Shown here piece by piece: positions 9,163-17,273 of a stretch of 64,000 nucleotides of DNA. The translations under genes were made by a program, and so were the position numbers. The notes under the pieces are model-generated. The model saw nothing but the letters and a program-made list of their open reading frames with translations, was not told the origin of the DNA and searched no databases. Source of the stretch: Intestinimonas massiliensis (ex Afouda et al. 2020) (GTDB lineage: Bacteria > Bacillota > Clostridia > Oscillospirales > Oscillospiraceae); the NCBI RefSeq assembly GCF_900626285.1, contig NZ_LR131147.1, positions 1,892,563 through 1,956,562 of the forward strand, in the 5' to 3' direction. Position 1 is the stretch's first letter. Each line of letters begins with the position of its first letter.

Positions 9163-10182
9163 TTACTTCAGCGGCAGGTGGATGACTTCGCCGGTGGCGG
9201 CGGACAGGTCCGCCGCAAAGACCACTTCCTGGGTCTTGACCGCGTCGGACATGGGGCAGTCGGTCTCCCTGTCGTGGATGATGCAGTCCATGAAGTGGGC
9301 GGCCTCTTCCGGGAAGGGGTGGTGCTTCACATCGCCGCTGTTGGGGGTCAGCACGGGCAGCTCCAGATAATCCCGCTGCTCGCTGATCTGGCTGGGGGAC
9401 CACAGCTTCTCGTTCCACAGGGTGCCCTTGGTGCCGCACAGGTGGATGTTGAACACATAGGGGCTGATGAAGTCGTAGCTGCTGCCCACCTTGGCCACGG
9501 AGCCGTTTTTGAACTTCAGGATGATGGAGATGGTGCCGTCGTACTCCAGATCCTTTCGCATCCGGCAGGACTGGGCATAGACGGAGACCACCTCGTCCTG
9601 CATGAACCACCGGGCCGCGTCCACCGCGTGGCAGCCGCCGGCCAGCAGGGAGCTGCCCCCCACGCTCTTCTTGCAGGTCCACTCGTAGCAGGGGATCTCG
9701 CTGGTCACCCGGTGGAAGTAGTCCGCCTCCACGTACTTCAGATCGCCGATAAAGTCCTTCTGCAGCTTCTTGGCGGTGACGAACAGGGGGTTATAGTGGA
9801 GCACATATCCCACCAGCGTCTTGACCCCCGCCTTGCGCACCGCCTCGTCCATCCGCTTGGTGTCCTCCCAGGTCAGGGCCGCCGGCTTCTCGATGAGGAT
9901 GTGCTTGCCCGCCTCGGCGGCCATGACGGTCTGCTCACAGTGCATGTCGTTGGGGGTGCAGATCACCACGATGTCCACGTTGGGGTCCTTCAGACCCTCC
10001 GCATAGTCGGTGTATACCTTGCAGCGGTCCTGGATGCCGTACTCCCGGGCCTTTGCCTCCCCCTTCTCCCTGGAGCGGGAGACGATGGCTGTGACCTGGG
10101 CGTCCTGCGTCATTTCAAAGGCCCGGATGTGCTCTCCGGATACCCAACCGGTTCCAACGATCATAACACCGTACTTCTTCAT
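9163..10182 (-). CDS. Gfo/Idh/MocA-family NAD(P)-dependent oxidoreductase
   Basis: 339 residues. The N-terminal Rossmann fold begins KKYGVMIVGTGWVSGEHIRAF, with the typical EKPAALTWEDTKRMDEA segment and the Lys of the EKP motif. The C-terminal alpha/beta domain binds substrate (HAVDAARWFM). These enzymes oxidise or reduce sugars and polyols such as inositol. It is last in the reverse-strand sugar operon, 6 bases after the isomerase gene, so it probably performs an early step in catabolism of the transported compound. Confidence 0.92.
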   Translation of the reverse strand: MKKYGVMIVGTGWVSGEHIRAFEMTQDAQVTAIVSRSREKGEAKAREYGIQDRCKVYTDYAEGLKDPNVDIVVICTPNDMHCEQTVMAAEAGKHILIEKPAALTWEDTKRMDEAVRKAGVKTLVGYVLHYNPLFVTAKKLQKDFIGDLKYVEADYFHRVTSEIPCYEWTCKKSVGGSSLLAGGCHAVDAARWFMQDEVVSVYAQSCRMRKDLEYDGTISIILKFKNGSVAKVGSSYDFISPYVFNIHLCGTKGTLWNEKLWSPSQISEQRDYLELPVLTPNSGDVKHHPFPEEAAHFMDCIIHDRETDCPMSDAVKTQEVVFAADLSAATGEVIHLPLK

Positions 10183-10188
10183 CTTGGA

Positions 10189-11082
10189 TCATCCTCTCAA
10201 TTCAAATTTTTTGCAAAGGGTCTCCAGAGTTTCCCGCGCATGGCGCAGGGTTTGATCCACCAAGAAATGAGCCGGGGGGATCAGCTCCACCATCAGGTCG
10301 CCGTCAAAGCCGATGTCGCGGATGGCCTCCATAACGGCGGGATAGTCCACGTCCCCGTCCAGCAGGTTGGTAAAGCCGTTGATGTTGTCCACCGACATCC
10401 GGTAGTCCTTGCAGTGGAACTCCCGGATGCGCCCGCCCAGGGTGCGGATCCACTGCTCCGGATAGCCGAACCGCCTGGCGTTGGCAATGTCAAAGCAGAT
10501 TCCGATGTTGCGCCGCCCCGTCTCGTCCACGAACCGTGCCATTTCCAGGGGGCTGTACAGCATATTGTTCCAGACGTTTTCGATCATCAGGCACACGCCG
10601 GGGGCGTGGTCAGCCAGGGCGGTCAGCCGCTCCTGGGCCAGCCGGTACCCCTCCTCATAGCCCATGTCCGGGGTGAGCATCCCCGGGATCACCAGGGCGG
10701 AGGATGCGCCGATGGCCTGGGCGGCGTCCAGCATCCGCCGCACCGCGTCCATGCTCTTCTGAGCCGTGTCCGGGTCCCGGGCGGTCAGCGGGTAGATGGA
10801 GAAGCTGACGATGCCCCCCACGCTGCTCAGGGGCAGGCCGATCTCCTCTGACAGGCCACGGAGGGCGGAAAATTCCCGCGCTCCCGCGTGCTCGTGGAGC
10901 AGGGAATTGAAGTACCCGCTGATGTCCAGCGCGTCGGTCACCCCGCCGGCGGAGCAGCCGGAGGGCCGGTCCGCGGTCAGGCACACCTCCATACACTCGT
11001 AGCCCAGCGCCTTGGCCCGCTCCATGGCCTCCCGGACCTGACAGGGCGCCGGAAAGCAGAACTGATTGATTCCGATCCGCAT
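10189..11082 (-). CDS. Sugar phosphate isomerase/epimerase family (AP endonuclease 2 TIM barrel)
   Basis: 297 residues of the xylose-isomerase-like TIM barrel family. Conserved strands include MIENVWNN, NIGICFDIANARRFG and REFHCKDYRMS, and the Glu/Asp/His set would bind a divalent metal. The family includes inosose dehydratases and hydroxypyruvate or tagatose epimerases, and the exact reaction is not determinable. It lies between the permease and Gfo/Idh/MocA genes, a pairing common in inositol-like and rare-sugar pathways. Confidence 0.9.
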   Translation of the reverse strand: MRIGINQFCFPAPCQVREAMERAKALGYECMEVCLTADRPSGCSAGGVTDALDISGYFNSLLHEHAGAREFSALRGLSEEIGLPLSSVGGIVSFSIYPLTARDPDTAQKSMDAVRRMLDAAQAIGASSALVIPGMLTPDMGYEEGYRLAQERLTALADHAPGVCLMIENVWNNMLYSPLEMARFVDETGRRNIGICFDIANARRFGYPEQWIRTLGGRIREFHCKDYRMSVDNINGFTNLLDGDVDYPAVMEAIRDIGFDGDLMVELIPPAHFLVDQTLRHARETLETLCKKFELRG

Positions 11083-11106
11083 GGTTCTCTCCTTTCCCGC
11101 CGGGGC

Positions 11107-12072
11107 TCAGTCTTTTTTGAACATCTGCTGGGCGGCCACCACCACCAGGATGATGCAGCCCTGGACGATCAGCTTGCCCACCTCGCTGATGCCCAGCATG
11201 GTGAGAATGGCCATCAGCAGCATCATGAAGAAGGCGCCCAGCACCACGCCCCAGACGCCGCCCCGTCCGCCTTCGATGGCGTTTCCGCCGATGAGGGCCG
11301 CGGCCAGGGAGTTCATGGCGTAGTCCCCCTGAAGGGTCAGGGAGGCGATATTGTGGTAGCCGGTGAGGATCAGGCCGGCGCAGGCGGCCATCAGGGCGGA
11401 GAAGATGTAGGCGCCCGCCACCACCCGCATGTTGGCGATACCGCTGAGCCGGGAGGCCCTGGGGCTTCCGCCCACGGCATAGAGCTTCCGGCCCAGGGAG
11501 GTGAAGCGGAGCACCAGGAACACGATGACCGACAGGATCAGCCAGATCAGGGTGGAGTAGGGGATCCCCATCCACCGGCCGGTGCCCAGCGCCCGGATAA
11601 AGGGGGCCGCGCTGCCGGTGGGGGCGCCCTTGGTGTAGACGTAGCAGATGCCCTCGCAGATCATGCTGGTACACAGGGTCATCACGAAGGGAGCGATCTT
11701 CAGCAGCAGCACGCCGGCCGCGTTGGCCGCGCCGATGATCAGGGCCAGCAGCAGGCAGACCAGCACGCCCTGGACGCCCCGGGCGTCGCTGCCGCCCATC
11801 ACGGCAATGCAGAAGATGTTGACGATCATGACGGTGGTGCCCACCGACAGGTCGATGCCGCCCACCAGGATCACCAGGGCCTGGCCCAGGGTGACGATGC
11901 CCAGGGCGGAGGCCTGCCGGGAAATAATGAGCAGCTGGTCCATGGTCAGGGAGCCGGGCACCAGAATGCCCTGGGCCAGGATCATGACCAGGATAATGAC
12001 CAGCAGGATCAACGGCTGAAAGGAGCTGCCCTTGATCAGCCGGCTGTGTTTCATCAGAGAATCAGGCTTCAC
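11107..12072 (-). CDS. Sugar ABC transporter permease, RbsC type (second copy)
   Basis: 321 residues from GTG 12072, chosen because GGAGG lies 8 bases upstream; a longer frame to 12123 is unlikely. The hydrophobic protein has about eight to ten helices and the BPD_transp_2 landmark LGQALVILVGGIDLSVGT. It overlaps the end of the first permease gene by 11 bases. Two different permeases imply a heteromeric channel. Confidence 0.92.
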   Translation of the reverse strand: MKPDSLMKHSRLIKGSSFQPLILLVIILVMILAQGILVPGSLTMDQLLIISRQASALGIVTLGQALVILVGGIDLSVGTTVMIVNIFCIAVMGGSDARGVQGVLVCLLLALIIGAANAAGVLLLKIAPFVMTLCTSMICEGICYVYTKGAPTGSAAPFIRALGTGRWMGIPYSTLIWLILSVIVFLVLRFTSLGRKLYAVGGSPRASRLSGIANMRVVAGAYIFSALMAACAGLILTGYHNIASLTLQGDYAMNSLAAALIGGNAIEGGRGGVWGVVLGAFFMMLLMAILTMLGISEVGKLIVQGCIILVVVAAQQMFKKD

Positions 12073-13042
12073 GGCGACGCACCTCCAACCGCCCGGAAAT
12101 GGAGTAGATGACCATGGCTGCAATGAGCAGGACGCCCTTCATGACGTACTGATAGAACTGGTTGATCTCCAGAATGTTCATCATGTTGGACAGCATACCG
12201 ATGAGGAAGGCCCCCGCCACGGTGCCGGACAGCAGCCCGGTGCCGCCGGCCAGGGAGGTCCCGCCGATCACGGTGGCCGCGATGGAGTCCATGCTGTAGG
12301 TGGTCCCGCAGGTGGGATCGCCCACCCGCATCCGGCAGGCCAGCAGCAGGCCGGTGACCGCGGCGCACAGGGCGGCCAGGATGTAGGTCTTGACGCTGGC
12401 CCGGGTGGTCTTGACCCCCATGGACGCGGCGATGGTCCGGTTCTCACCCACCGCGTAGATACTGGTGCCCGTCCTGGTGTGATACATCAGGTAGCGCATG
12501 ATGAGGAACAGCACGATCATGATGATCAGGGGCATACTGAGGATGTCCCACTTCTTGTAGACGGTCCGGGCAAAGTCCGCGTTGATCTTGCCGCCCGCCA
12601 CCGGCAGGATCCAGAGGGCCACGCCGTTCAGGATGGTGCTGGTGCACAGGGTGGTGATCATGGGGGGCACCTTCAGGTAATTGATACAGACGCCGTTCAC
12701 CGTGCCCACCAGGACGGCGAAGGCGATGACCACCACCAGCCCCAGAGCCACCTGGACCGGGTTGTCGCTGCCCATGAGGCGGGCGGCGATGGCGGTGCAC
12801 ACGCTGATGGTGGAGCCCACGGAGAGGTCGATGCCGCCGCCGATGATGACCAGGGTCTGACCCAGACTGGCGCAGGCCAGCGGCGCGCACTGGGCCAGCA
12901 CGTTGGTGATGTTGTATACGGAGCGGTAGCTCTCCGAATAGGCGCACATACAGCCGAAGATGACCAGGAGCAGGCCGCAGATGGTCAGAACGCTGCCCAT
13001 CTGAGGTGTGGCGGCAAATTTTCTGCGTAAACGTTCCATCAT
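12062..13042 (-). CDS. Sugar ABC transporter permease, RbsC type (first copy)
   Basis: 326 residues in the inner membrane. It has the same family landmark as its neighbour (LGQTLVIIGGGIDLSVGS) but is clearly diverged elsewhere. The start ATG 13042 has GGAGGAG about 8 bases upstream, inside the end of the ATPase gene. It forms the translocation pathway with the downstream permease. Confidence 0.92.
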   Translation of the reverse strand: MMERLRRKFAATPQMGSVLTICGLLLVIFGCMCAYSESYRSVYNITNVLAQCAPLACASLGQTLVIIGGGIDLSVGSTISVCTAIAARLMGSDNPVQVALGLVVVIAFAVLVGTVNGVCINYLKVPPMITTLCTSTILNGVALWILPVAGGKINADFARTVYKKWDILSMPLIIMIVLFLIMRYLMYHTRTGTSIYAVGENRTIAASMGVKTTRASVKTYILAALCAAVTGLLLACRMRVGDPTCGTTYSMDSIAATVIGGTSLAGGTGLLSGTVAGAFLIGMLSNMMNILEINQFYQYVMKGVLLIAAMVIYSISGRLEVRRREA

Positions 13043-13046
13043 CTCA

Positions 13047-14546
13047 TCACTCCTCCGTCATCCCGCTGGCGGCCTTCATGACCTTTTCCTCCGTGATCTC
13101 GGCCCGGCTCAGCTCCCGGACGATCCGCCCCTCGTAGAGCACCAGGGTGCGGTCCGACAGGCCGATGAGCTCCACCATGTCGCTGGTGAGCATCACGATG
13201 CCGATGCCGGAGCGGGTCAGCTGATCCATGATCTGATAAATGGACATGCGGGCGCCGATGTCAATGCCCTTGGTGGGCTCGTCGATGATGAGCACCTTGG
13301 GCCGTGTCATCAGCCAGCGGGTCAGCATGACCTTCTGCTGGTTGCCGCCGGAGAGGTGGGACACCAGATCCTCCAGGGAGGAGGCCTTGATCTGGAAGGC
13401 GTCCGCCAGCTTGCCCACTTCCTCCTTCTCCTGCTTCTCCCGCATCCATCCCACTGGGGTGGACAGCCGCCGGAGGGAGGCCAGAGCGCCGTTTTTCCGG
13501 ATGGACTGGGTGAGCACCAGGCCCTCGCCTCTCCGGTCGTGGGTCACATAGGCCACGCCGCTCTGGATCCGCCGGGCGATGCTCCCCTTCAGGGGCTTCC
13601 CCTCCACCAGGACCTGGCCCTGGCTGATCCGCTGGTCGCCGAAGATGGCCCGCACCACGGCCCGCTGGCCCTGGCCCTCCAGGCCGCCCAGGCCCACGAT
13701 CTCACCCGCCCGGACGGTGAAGCTGACGTGGTCCGCCTTGCCGGGAATGGTCAGATCCTCCACCTTCAGCAGCTCCTCCCCCAGGGGGGGATCGCTCCGG
13801 TCGGGATAGATGTCCTCAATGACCCGGCCCACCATCATCTTGACCATCCGGTCCTTGTTCAGCTGGTCCCGGTCCAGGGTGCCCACCAGCTTGCCGTCCT
13901 TCAGCACGGTCACCCGGTCGGCCAGCTCCATGATCTCGTCCAGACGGTGGGAGATGTACAAAATGGACACGCCCTGCTTCTTCAGGTTCCGCACGTTGCG
14001 GAACAGACGGGCCACCTCGTCCTCGTCCAGGGCGGCGGTCGGCTCGTCCAGAATGAGGATCTTCGGCTCGCCCAGCAGGGCACGGGTGATCTCCACGCTC
14101 TGCCGCTCGGCCAGGTTCAGATCCGACACCCGCCGCTCCGGCTGCAGCTGATAGCCCAGGCTGCGGCTGCACGCCAGGATCTCCTGACACATCCGCTTTT
14201 TGTCCGTCCGGCCCAGCCTGGTCACCCGTTCCCGGCCCAGGAAGATGTTCTCATAAACAGCCAGATTGTCCAGCAGGTTGGATTCCTGGTGGACAAAGCC
14301 GATTCCCATCCGGAAGGCCTCGATGGGGCTGGTCACCCGCACCGCCTTGCCGTCCAGATAGATCTCGCCCTCTTCCGGCTGGAGATTTCCACCTAAAATA
14401 TTCATCAGGGTGCTTTTTCCTGCACCGTTTTCGCCCACCAGAGCGTGGATCTCCCCCTGGCGCACCTCCATGGACACATCGTCCAGAGCTACAACGCCGG
14501 GGAACCGCTTGGTGATATGGCGGAATTCCAGATAATGATTCTGCAC
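13047..14546 (-). CDS. Sugar ABC transporter ATPase, RbsA/MglA type (tandem ATPase)
   Basis: About 499 residues with two ABC modules. The first has Walker A GENGAGKST, signature NLAERQSVEI and Walker B ILILDEPTAALD. The second has an atypical P-loop region (VGLGGLEGQGQRAV), signature LSGGNQQKV and Walker B VLIIDEPTKGID. A degenerate second P-loop is normal in this family. GTG 14546 is preferred because GGGAGG lies 9 bases upstream. ATG 14555 and 14573 are in-frame alternatives with poorer ribosome sites. Confidence 0.93.
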   Translation of the reverse strand: MQNHYLEFRHITKRFPGVVALDDVSMEVRQGEIHALVGENGAGKSTLMNILGGNLQPEEGEIYLDGKAVRVTSPIEAFRMGIGFVHQESNLLDNLAVYENIFLGRERVTRLGRTDKKRMCQEILACSRSLGYQLQPERRVSDLNLAERQSVEITRALLGEPKILILDEPTAALDEDEVARLFRNVRNLKKQGVSILYISHRLDEIMELADRVTVLKDGKLVGTLDRDQLNKDRMVKMMVGRVIEDIYPDRSDPPLGEELLKVEDLTIPGKADHVSFTVRAGEIVGLGGLEGQGQRAVVRAIFGDQRISQGQVLVEGKPLKGSIARRIQSGVAYVTHDRRGEGLVLTQSIRKNGALASLRRLSTPVGWMREKQEKEEVGKLADAFQIKASSLEDLVSHLSGGNQQKVMLTRWLMTRPKVLIIDEPTKGIDIGARMSIYQIMDQLTRSGIGIVMLTSDMVELIGLSDRTLVLYEGRIVRELSRAEITEEKVMKAASGMTEE

Positions 14547-14577
14547 GCCTTTCATCCTCCCGCTGCGGGTCATAAGG

Positions 14578-14668
14578 AACCGGCGCGTGAACGCGCCTGA
14601 CGGGGATCACGCGCCGGTTCGGAGCTTGCCTGATTCAGAAGAGGGTGACGAACTTCGCCACCCTCTTC
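14578..14668. repeat. Two strong hairpins between binding protein and ATPase genes
   Basis: AACCGGCGCGTGA (14578-14590) pairs with TCACGCGCCGGTT (14607-14619). GAAGAGGGTG (14638-14647) pairs with CACCCTCTTC (14659-14668). On the minus strand neither is followed by a T-run, so they look like mRNA-stabilising 3' structures of the binding-protein message, which would keep its level above the ATPase and permeases. Confidence 0.65.
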
Positions 14669-14679
14669 CGGTATTTTTC

Positions 14680-15807
14680 TTAGTGGTCGTTGGCCACGCC
14701 TTCGCCGCTGAGGCCCTGAGAACCGTCGTTGCCGTTGCCGTACAGGGTCTGGATGTCCTCCTCACTCATGTGAGTGCCGCACCAGAAGCTGTCGGACAGG
14801 TCGGGCCGGACATAGTCGTCCACCTCATCGTTGGTGATGGTGGGAATCTCCACCACGATGTCCTTCTCGCCCTCGTAGGTGCCGTTCAGGATCTCCAGGC
14901 CCAGCTCGGCGCCGTAGGCGAACAGCCAGGTGGGCAGAGAGGTGGCGATGCAGGACAGGCCCTCATCCTTGTACTGGCTCCACAGCTTCAAAAAGCCGTT
15001 GCAGTCCTCACCCATCATGGGGATCCAGTCCCGGCCGGAGTCGGCCCAAACCTCGATGGCCGCGCGGGTCATGTCGCCGCCGGAGGACCAGATGCCGTCG
15101 ATGTCGTCATAGGCGGCCAGCAGGTTCTCCATGACGGGCTTGGCGGTGGCATAGTCCCAGTCGGCGTACTCGGAGGCCAGGACCTTGATGCCGGGATACT
15201 CGGCAAAGGCGTCCATGGCGCCCTCCATGCGGAGGACGGCGCTGGACAGGCCGGCCATGCCGTCCAGGCAGACGATGTTGCCCTCGCCGCCCAGCTCCTC
15301 GCACAGCCACTTGGCGCCCACGTAGCCAAAGTCATAGTCCTTGGCTACCACGGACACGCTGTACTTGTCGGTGACATCGGACAGCGGGGAGGTGCAGTCC
15401 ACCACCACGATGCCGGCGTCATAGGCCTCTTCCACCACCGCAGCCACGGATTCGGCGGAGATGGGCTGCAGGATCAGCATATCCACGCCCTTGGCAATCA
15501 GATCCTCGATATCGGAGATCTGCTTGTTCACGTCGTTGTCGGCGTTGTAGATGTAGTACTCGGACACCTGATCGTTGTTCTTCAGGAAGGCCTCCAGCTC
15601 GTTGACGCACTGGACGCCCCAGGTGTTGCCTACCCACACGTTGGAGAAGCCCACCTTGTAGGTCTTTCCCTCCGTGTTCTCACCGGCAGGTGCGCTGGAG
15701 GAGGGATTCGGGCTGGAGGAATCGGGATTCTGGTCTCCGCTGGAGCAGCCGGCCACAAGGCCAATGACCATTGCGCAGGACAGGAGAATTGCAAGCAGCT
15801 TTTTCAT
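14680..15807 (-). CDS. Sugar ABC transporter substrate-binding lipoprotein
   Basis: 375 residues from ATG 15807 (GTG 15816 is an alternative). The lipoprotein signal has lipobox LVAGC, and the mature protein is a periplasmic-binding-protein-like type I fold (Peripla_BP_4, RbsB class; e.g. IADLIAKGVDMLILQP-like segment around residues 108-125). Anchored outside the membrane, it captures a sugar or polyol for the two-permease transporter encoded downstream. As first gene of the reverse-strand operon it faces an AraC regulator across a shared intergenic region. Confidence 0.92.
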   Translation of the reverse strand: MKKLLAILLSCAMVIGLVAGCSSGDQNPDSSSPNPSSSAPAGENTEGKTYKVGFSNVWVGNTWGVQCVNELEAFLKNNDQVSEYYIYNADNDVNKQISDIEDLIAKGVDMLILQPISAESVAAVVEEAYDAGIVVVDCTSPLSDVTDKYSVSVVAKDYDFGYVGAKWLCEELGGEGNIVCLDGMAGLSSAVLRMEGAMDAFAEYPGIKVLASEYADWDYATAKPVMENLLAAYDDIDGIWSSGGDMTRAAIEVWADSGRDWIPMMGEDCNGFLKLWSQYKDEGLSCIATSLPTWLFAYGAELGLEILNGTYEGEKDIVVEIPTITNDEVDDYVRPDLSDSFWCGTHMSEEDIQTLYGNGNDGSQGLSGEGVANDH

Positions 15808-15893
15808 TCCATCCACTTCCTTCTCTAGATTTTAATTTTGAGATGTGCATATTACCAAGATATCGCAACCTTATGCCCATCTCTTTTATTTAT

Positions 15894-15922
15894 ATACTAC
15901 AATCCGCTTTCGATAGAATCAA
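15894..15922 (-). promoter_or_regulatory. Candidate promoter of the sugar ABC operon
   Basis: On the minus strand TTGATT (15922-15917) and TAGTAT (15899-15894) are 17 bases apart, upstream of the binding-protein gene. The boxes are imperfect, as expected for an activator-dependent promoter. Confidence 0.45.
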
Positions 15923-15963
15923 TCTCATTTCCGGTATTGTTTCTAACAAAAGTGGCTGGTCTC

Positions 15964-15992
15964 TTGGATTTTTCTTTGTGTGGTGTTATAAT
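15964..15992 (+). promoter_or_regulatory. Promoter of the AraC regulator gene
   Basis: TTGGAT (15964-15969) and TATAAT (15987-15992) are separated by 17 bases. The start would give a leader of about 110 bases before the AraC gene. Together with the divergent promoter this accounts for the 304-base gap. Confidence 0.6.
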
Positions 15993-16111
15993 GAAAATCA
16001 TGTTTTTACCCATTTTATTAGACAATCCTACTATTTTCCAGGCGTTTCTCGGAGTGTTTCGCCGCAGAATTTATCATTTCCGGCTGGTATCCTGCACACG
16101 GGAGGTTTCAA

Positions 16112-17008
16112 ATGCGAGGTTTTAACTGGGAATATGAATTTGATCCCGTTTTCCCCATCCATCTGTTCCATTATAATGTGGCAGGAAACCGGGACCGGAT
16201 GCACTGGCACCTCTACCATGAGATCGGCCTGTGCACCGGCGGCCAGGGGAAATTTGTCTATCTGAATAAGGTCTACACGGTTCACCCCGGAGATATTTTT
16301 ATTTCCAACAACTACGAGAATCACGTGGCTGTTTCTGATTCAGGGGAGGAGACCCAATACCTCTTCCTCATTTTCCTCCCCTCCATTATCTCTGATCCCG
16401 GCGGGCAGTCTGTGGATTCCCAGTACCTGCACTTTCTGGACTATAATCCGCTGCTGTTCCAGAACCAGATCCCGGCGGATGATCCTGCCGCCGCCCGCCT
16501 GGGAGAGCTGATTCAGGAGGCTTATCAAGTATATTCCCGCCGGGGCTCCTTTTACCAGATGGAACTGGATATCCTGCTGCGGCAGATCCTGCTGACCCTC
16601 TCCCGGGCCAGAAGCGGTGTGGAGAGGAGTGATGGAGGCAGTGCCAGCGAACATCCCAAGATCGCGGCGGCCCGGGAGTACATCAACGATCACTACACAA
16701 GTCCCCTGACCCTCCGCCAGGTGGCCGAACACCTGCAGTTGAACGAGTCCTACTTCCGGCACCTGTTTAAAGAAGAGATGCGCATTTCCTTCAAAGCGTA
16801 TATCACCTTGCTCCGTCTGGCCCATGCGCAGAAGCTGCTGATCGCCTCAGATCACAGCATCAACGAGATCATTCAGGAGGTGGGCTACAGCAACATCAGC
16901 CAGTTTTATAAAGTATTTGAGTTGAATTACAATCTGACCCCGGCAGAGTACCGCCGCCGTTACCAGAAGCAATATTCACCGCTGCACATGGACACCTATT
17001 CCATATGA
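16112..17008 (+). CDS. AraC-family transcriptional regulator
   Basis: 298 residues. The N-terminal cupin-like sensor domain (HWHLYHEIGLCTGGQGKFVYLNK; VHPGDIFISNNYENH) is followed by a linker and a C-terminal double helix-turn-helix (residues about 190-290: SPLTLRQVAEHLQLNESYFRHLFK and INEIIQEVGYSNISQFYKVF). SD GGGAGG is 7 bases from the ATG. Its position, divergent from the sugar ABC operon, suggests it activates that operon on sensing the substrate. Confidence 0.9.
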   Translation: MRGFNWEYEFDPVFPIHLFHYNVAGNRDRMHWHLYHEIGLCTGGQGKFVYLNKVYTVHPGDIFISNNYENHVAVSDSGEETQYLFLIFLPSIISDPGGQSVDSQYLHFLDYNPLLFQNQIPADDPAAARLGELIQEAYQVYSRRGSFYQMELDILLRQILLTLSRARSGVERSDGGSASEHPKIAAAREYINDHYTSPLTLRQVAEHLQLNESYFRHLFKEEMRISFKAYITLLRLAHAQKLLIASDHSINEIIQEVGYSNISQFYKVFELNYNLTPAEYRRRYQKQYSPLHMDTYSI

Positions 17009-17222
17009 CAAATTCCTTTCCTACACCCACTGCTTCCACTGTCTCTCAGCGCAGGAAACCGAAGTCTTCAGGCGGCGGAGCCTCAGTTGGGCGGAAACTG
17101 ACAGCTCAATCATCCATGGTCCGCTCCGGGGCGCGCCGCCCACCCTCTTCCGGGAATCTGCGGCAGTCTGCTGAGGTACAGAGGTAAGCCGCAGTCATGG
17201 CATTTTTAAGAATCACCGTGAA
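17009..17222. other. Intergenic stretch, no gene seen
   Basis: Only short open frames without a ribosome site or recognisable protein sequence occur here. No promoter, RNA gene or repeat is evident before the terminator of the next reverse-strand gene. Confidence 0.6.
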
Positions 17223-17261
17223 AAAGGGCCGGGGCAGCTTCGTTTGCTGCCCCGGCCCTTT
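17223..17261 (-). terminator. Terminator of the SLH carboxypeptidase gene
   Basis: A 16-bp perfect stem (AAAGGGCCGGGGCAGC and complement) with a 7-base loop continues into TTTTT on the minus strand, 12 bases beyond the stop codon. Confidence 0.88.
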
Positions 17262-17273
17262 CTCAGGGAAGTC

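Noticed and set aside
17005..17187. 60-codon ORF after the AraC gene
   Set aside because: It has no ribosome site or recognisable sequence and simply overlaps the AraC stop region.
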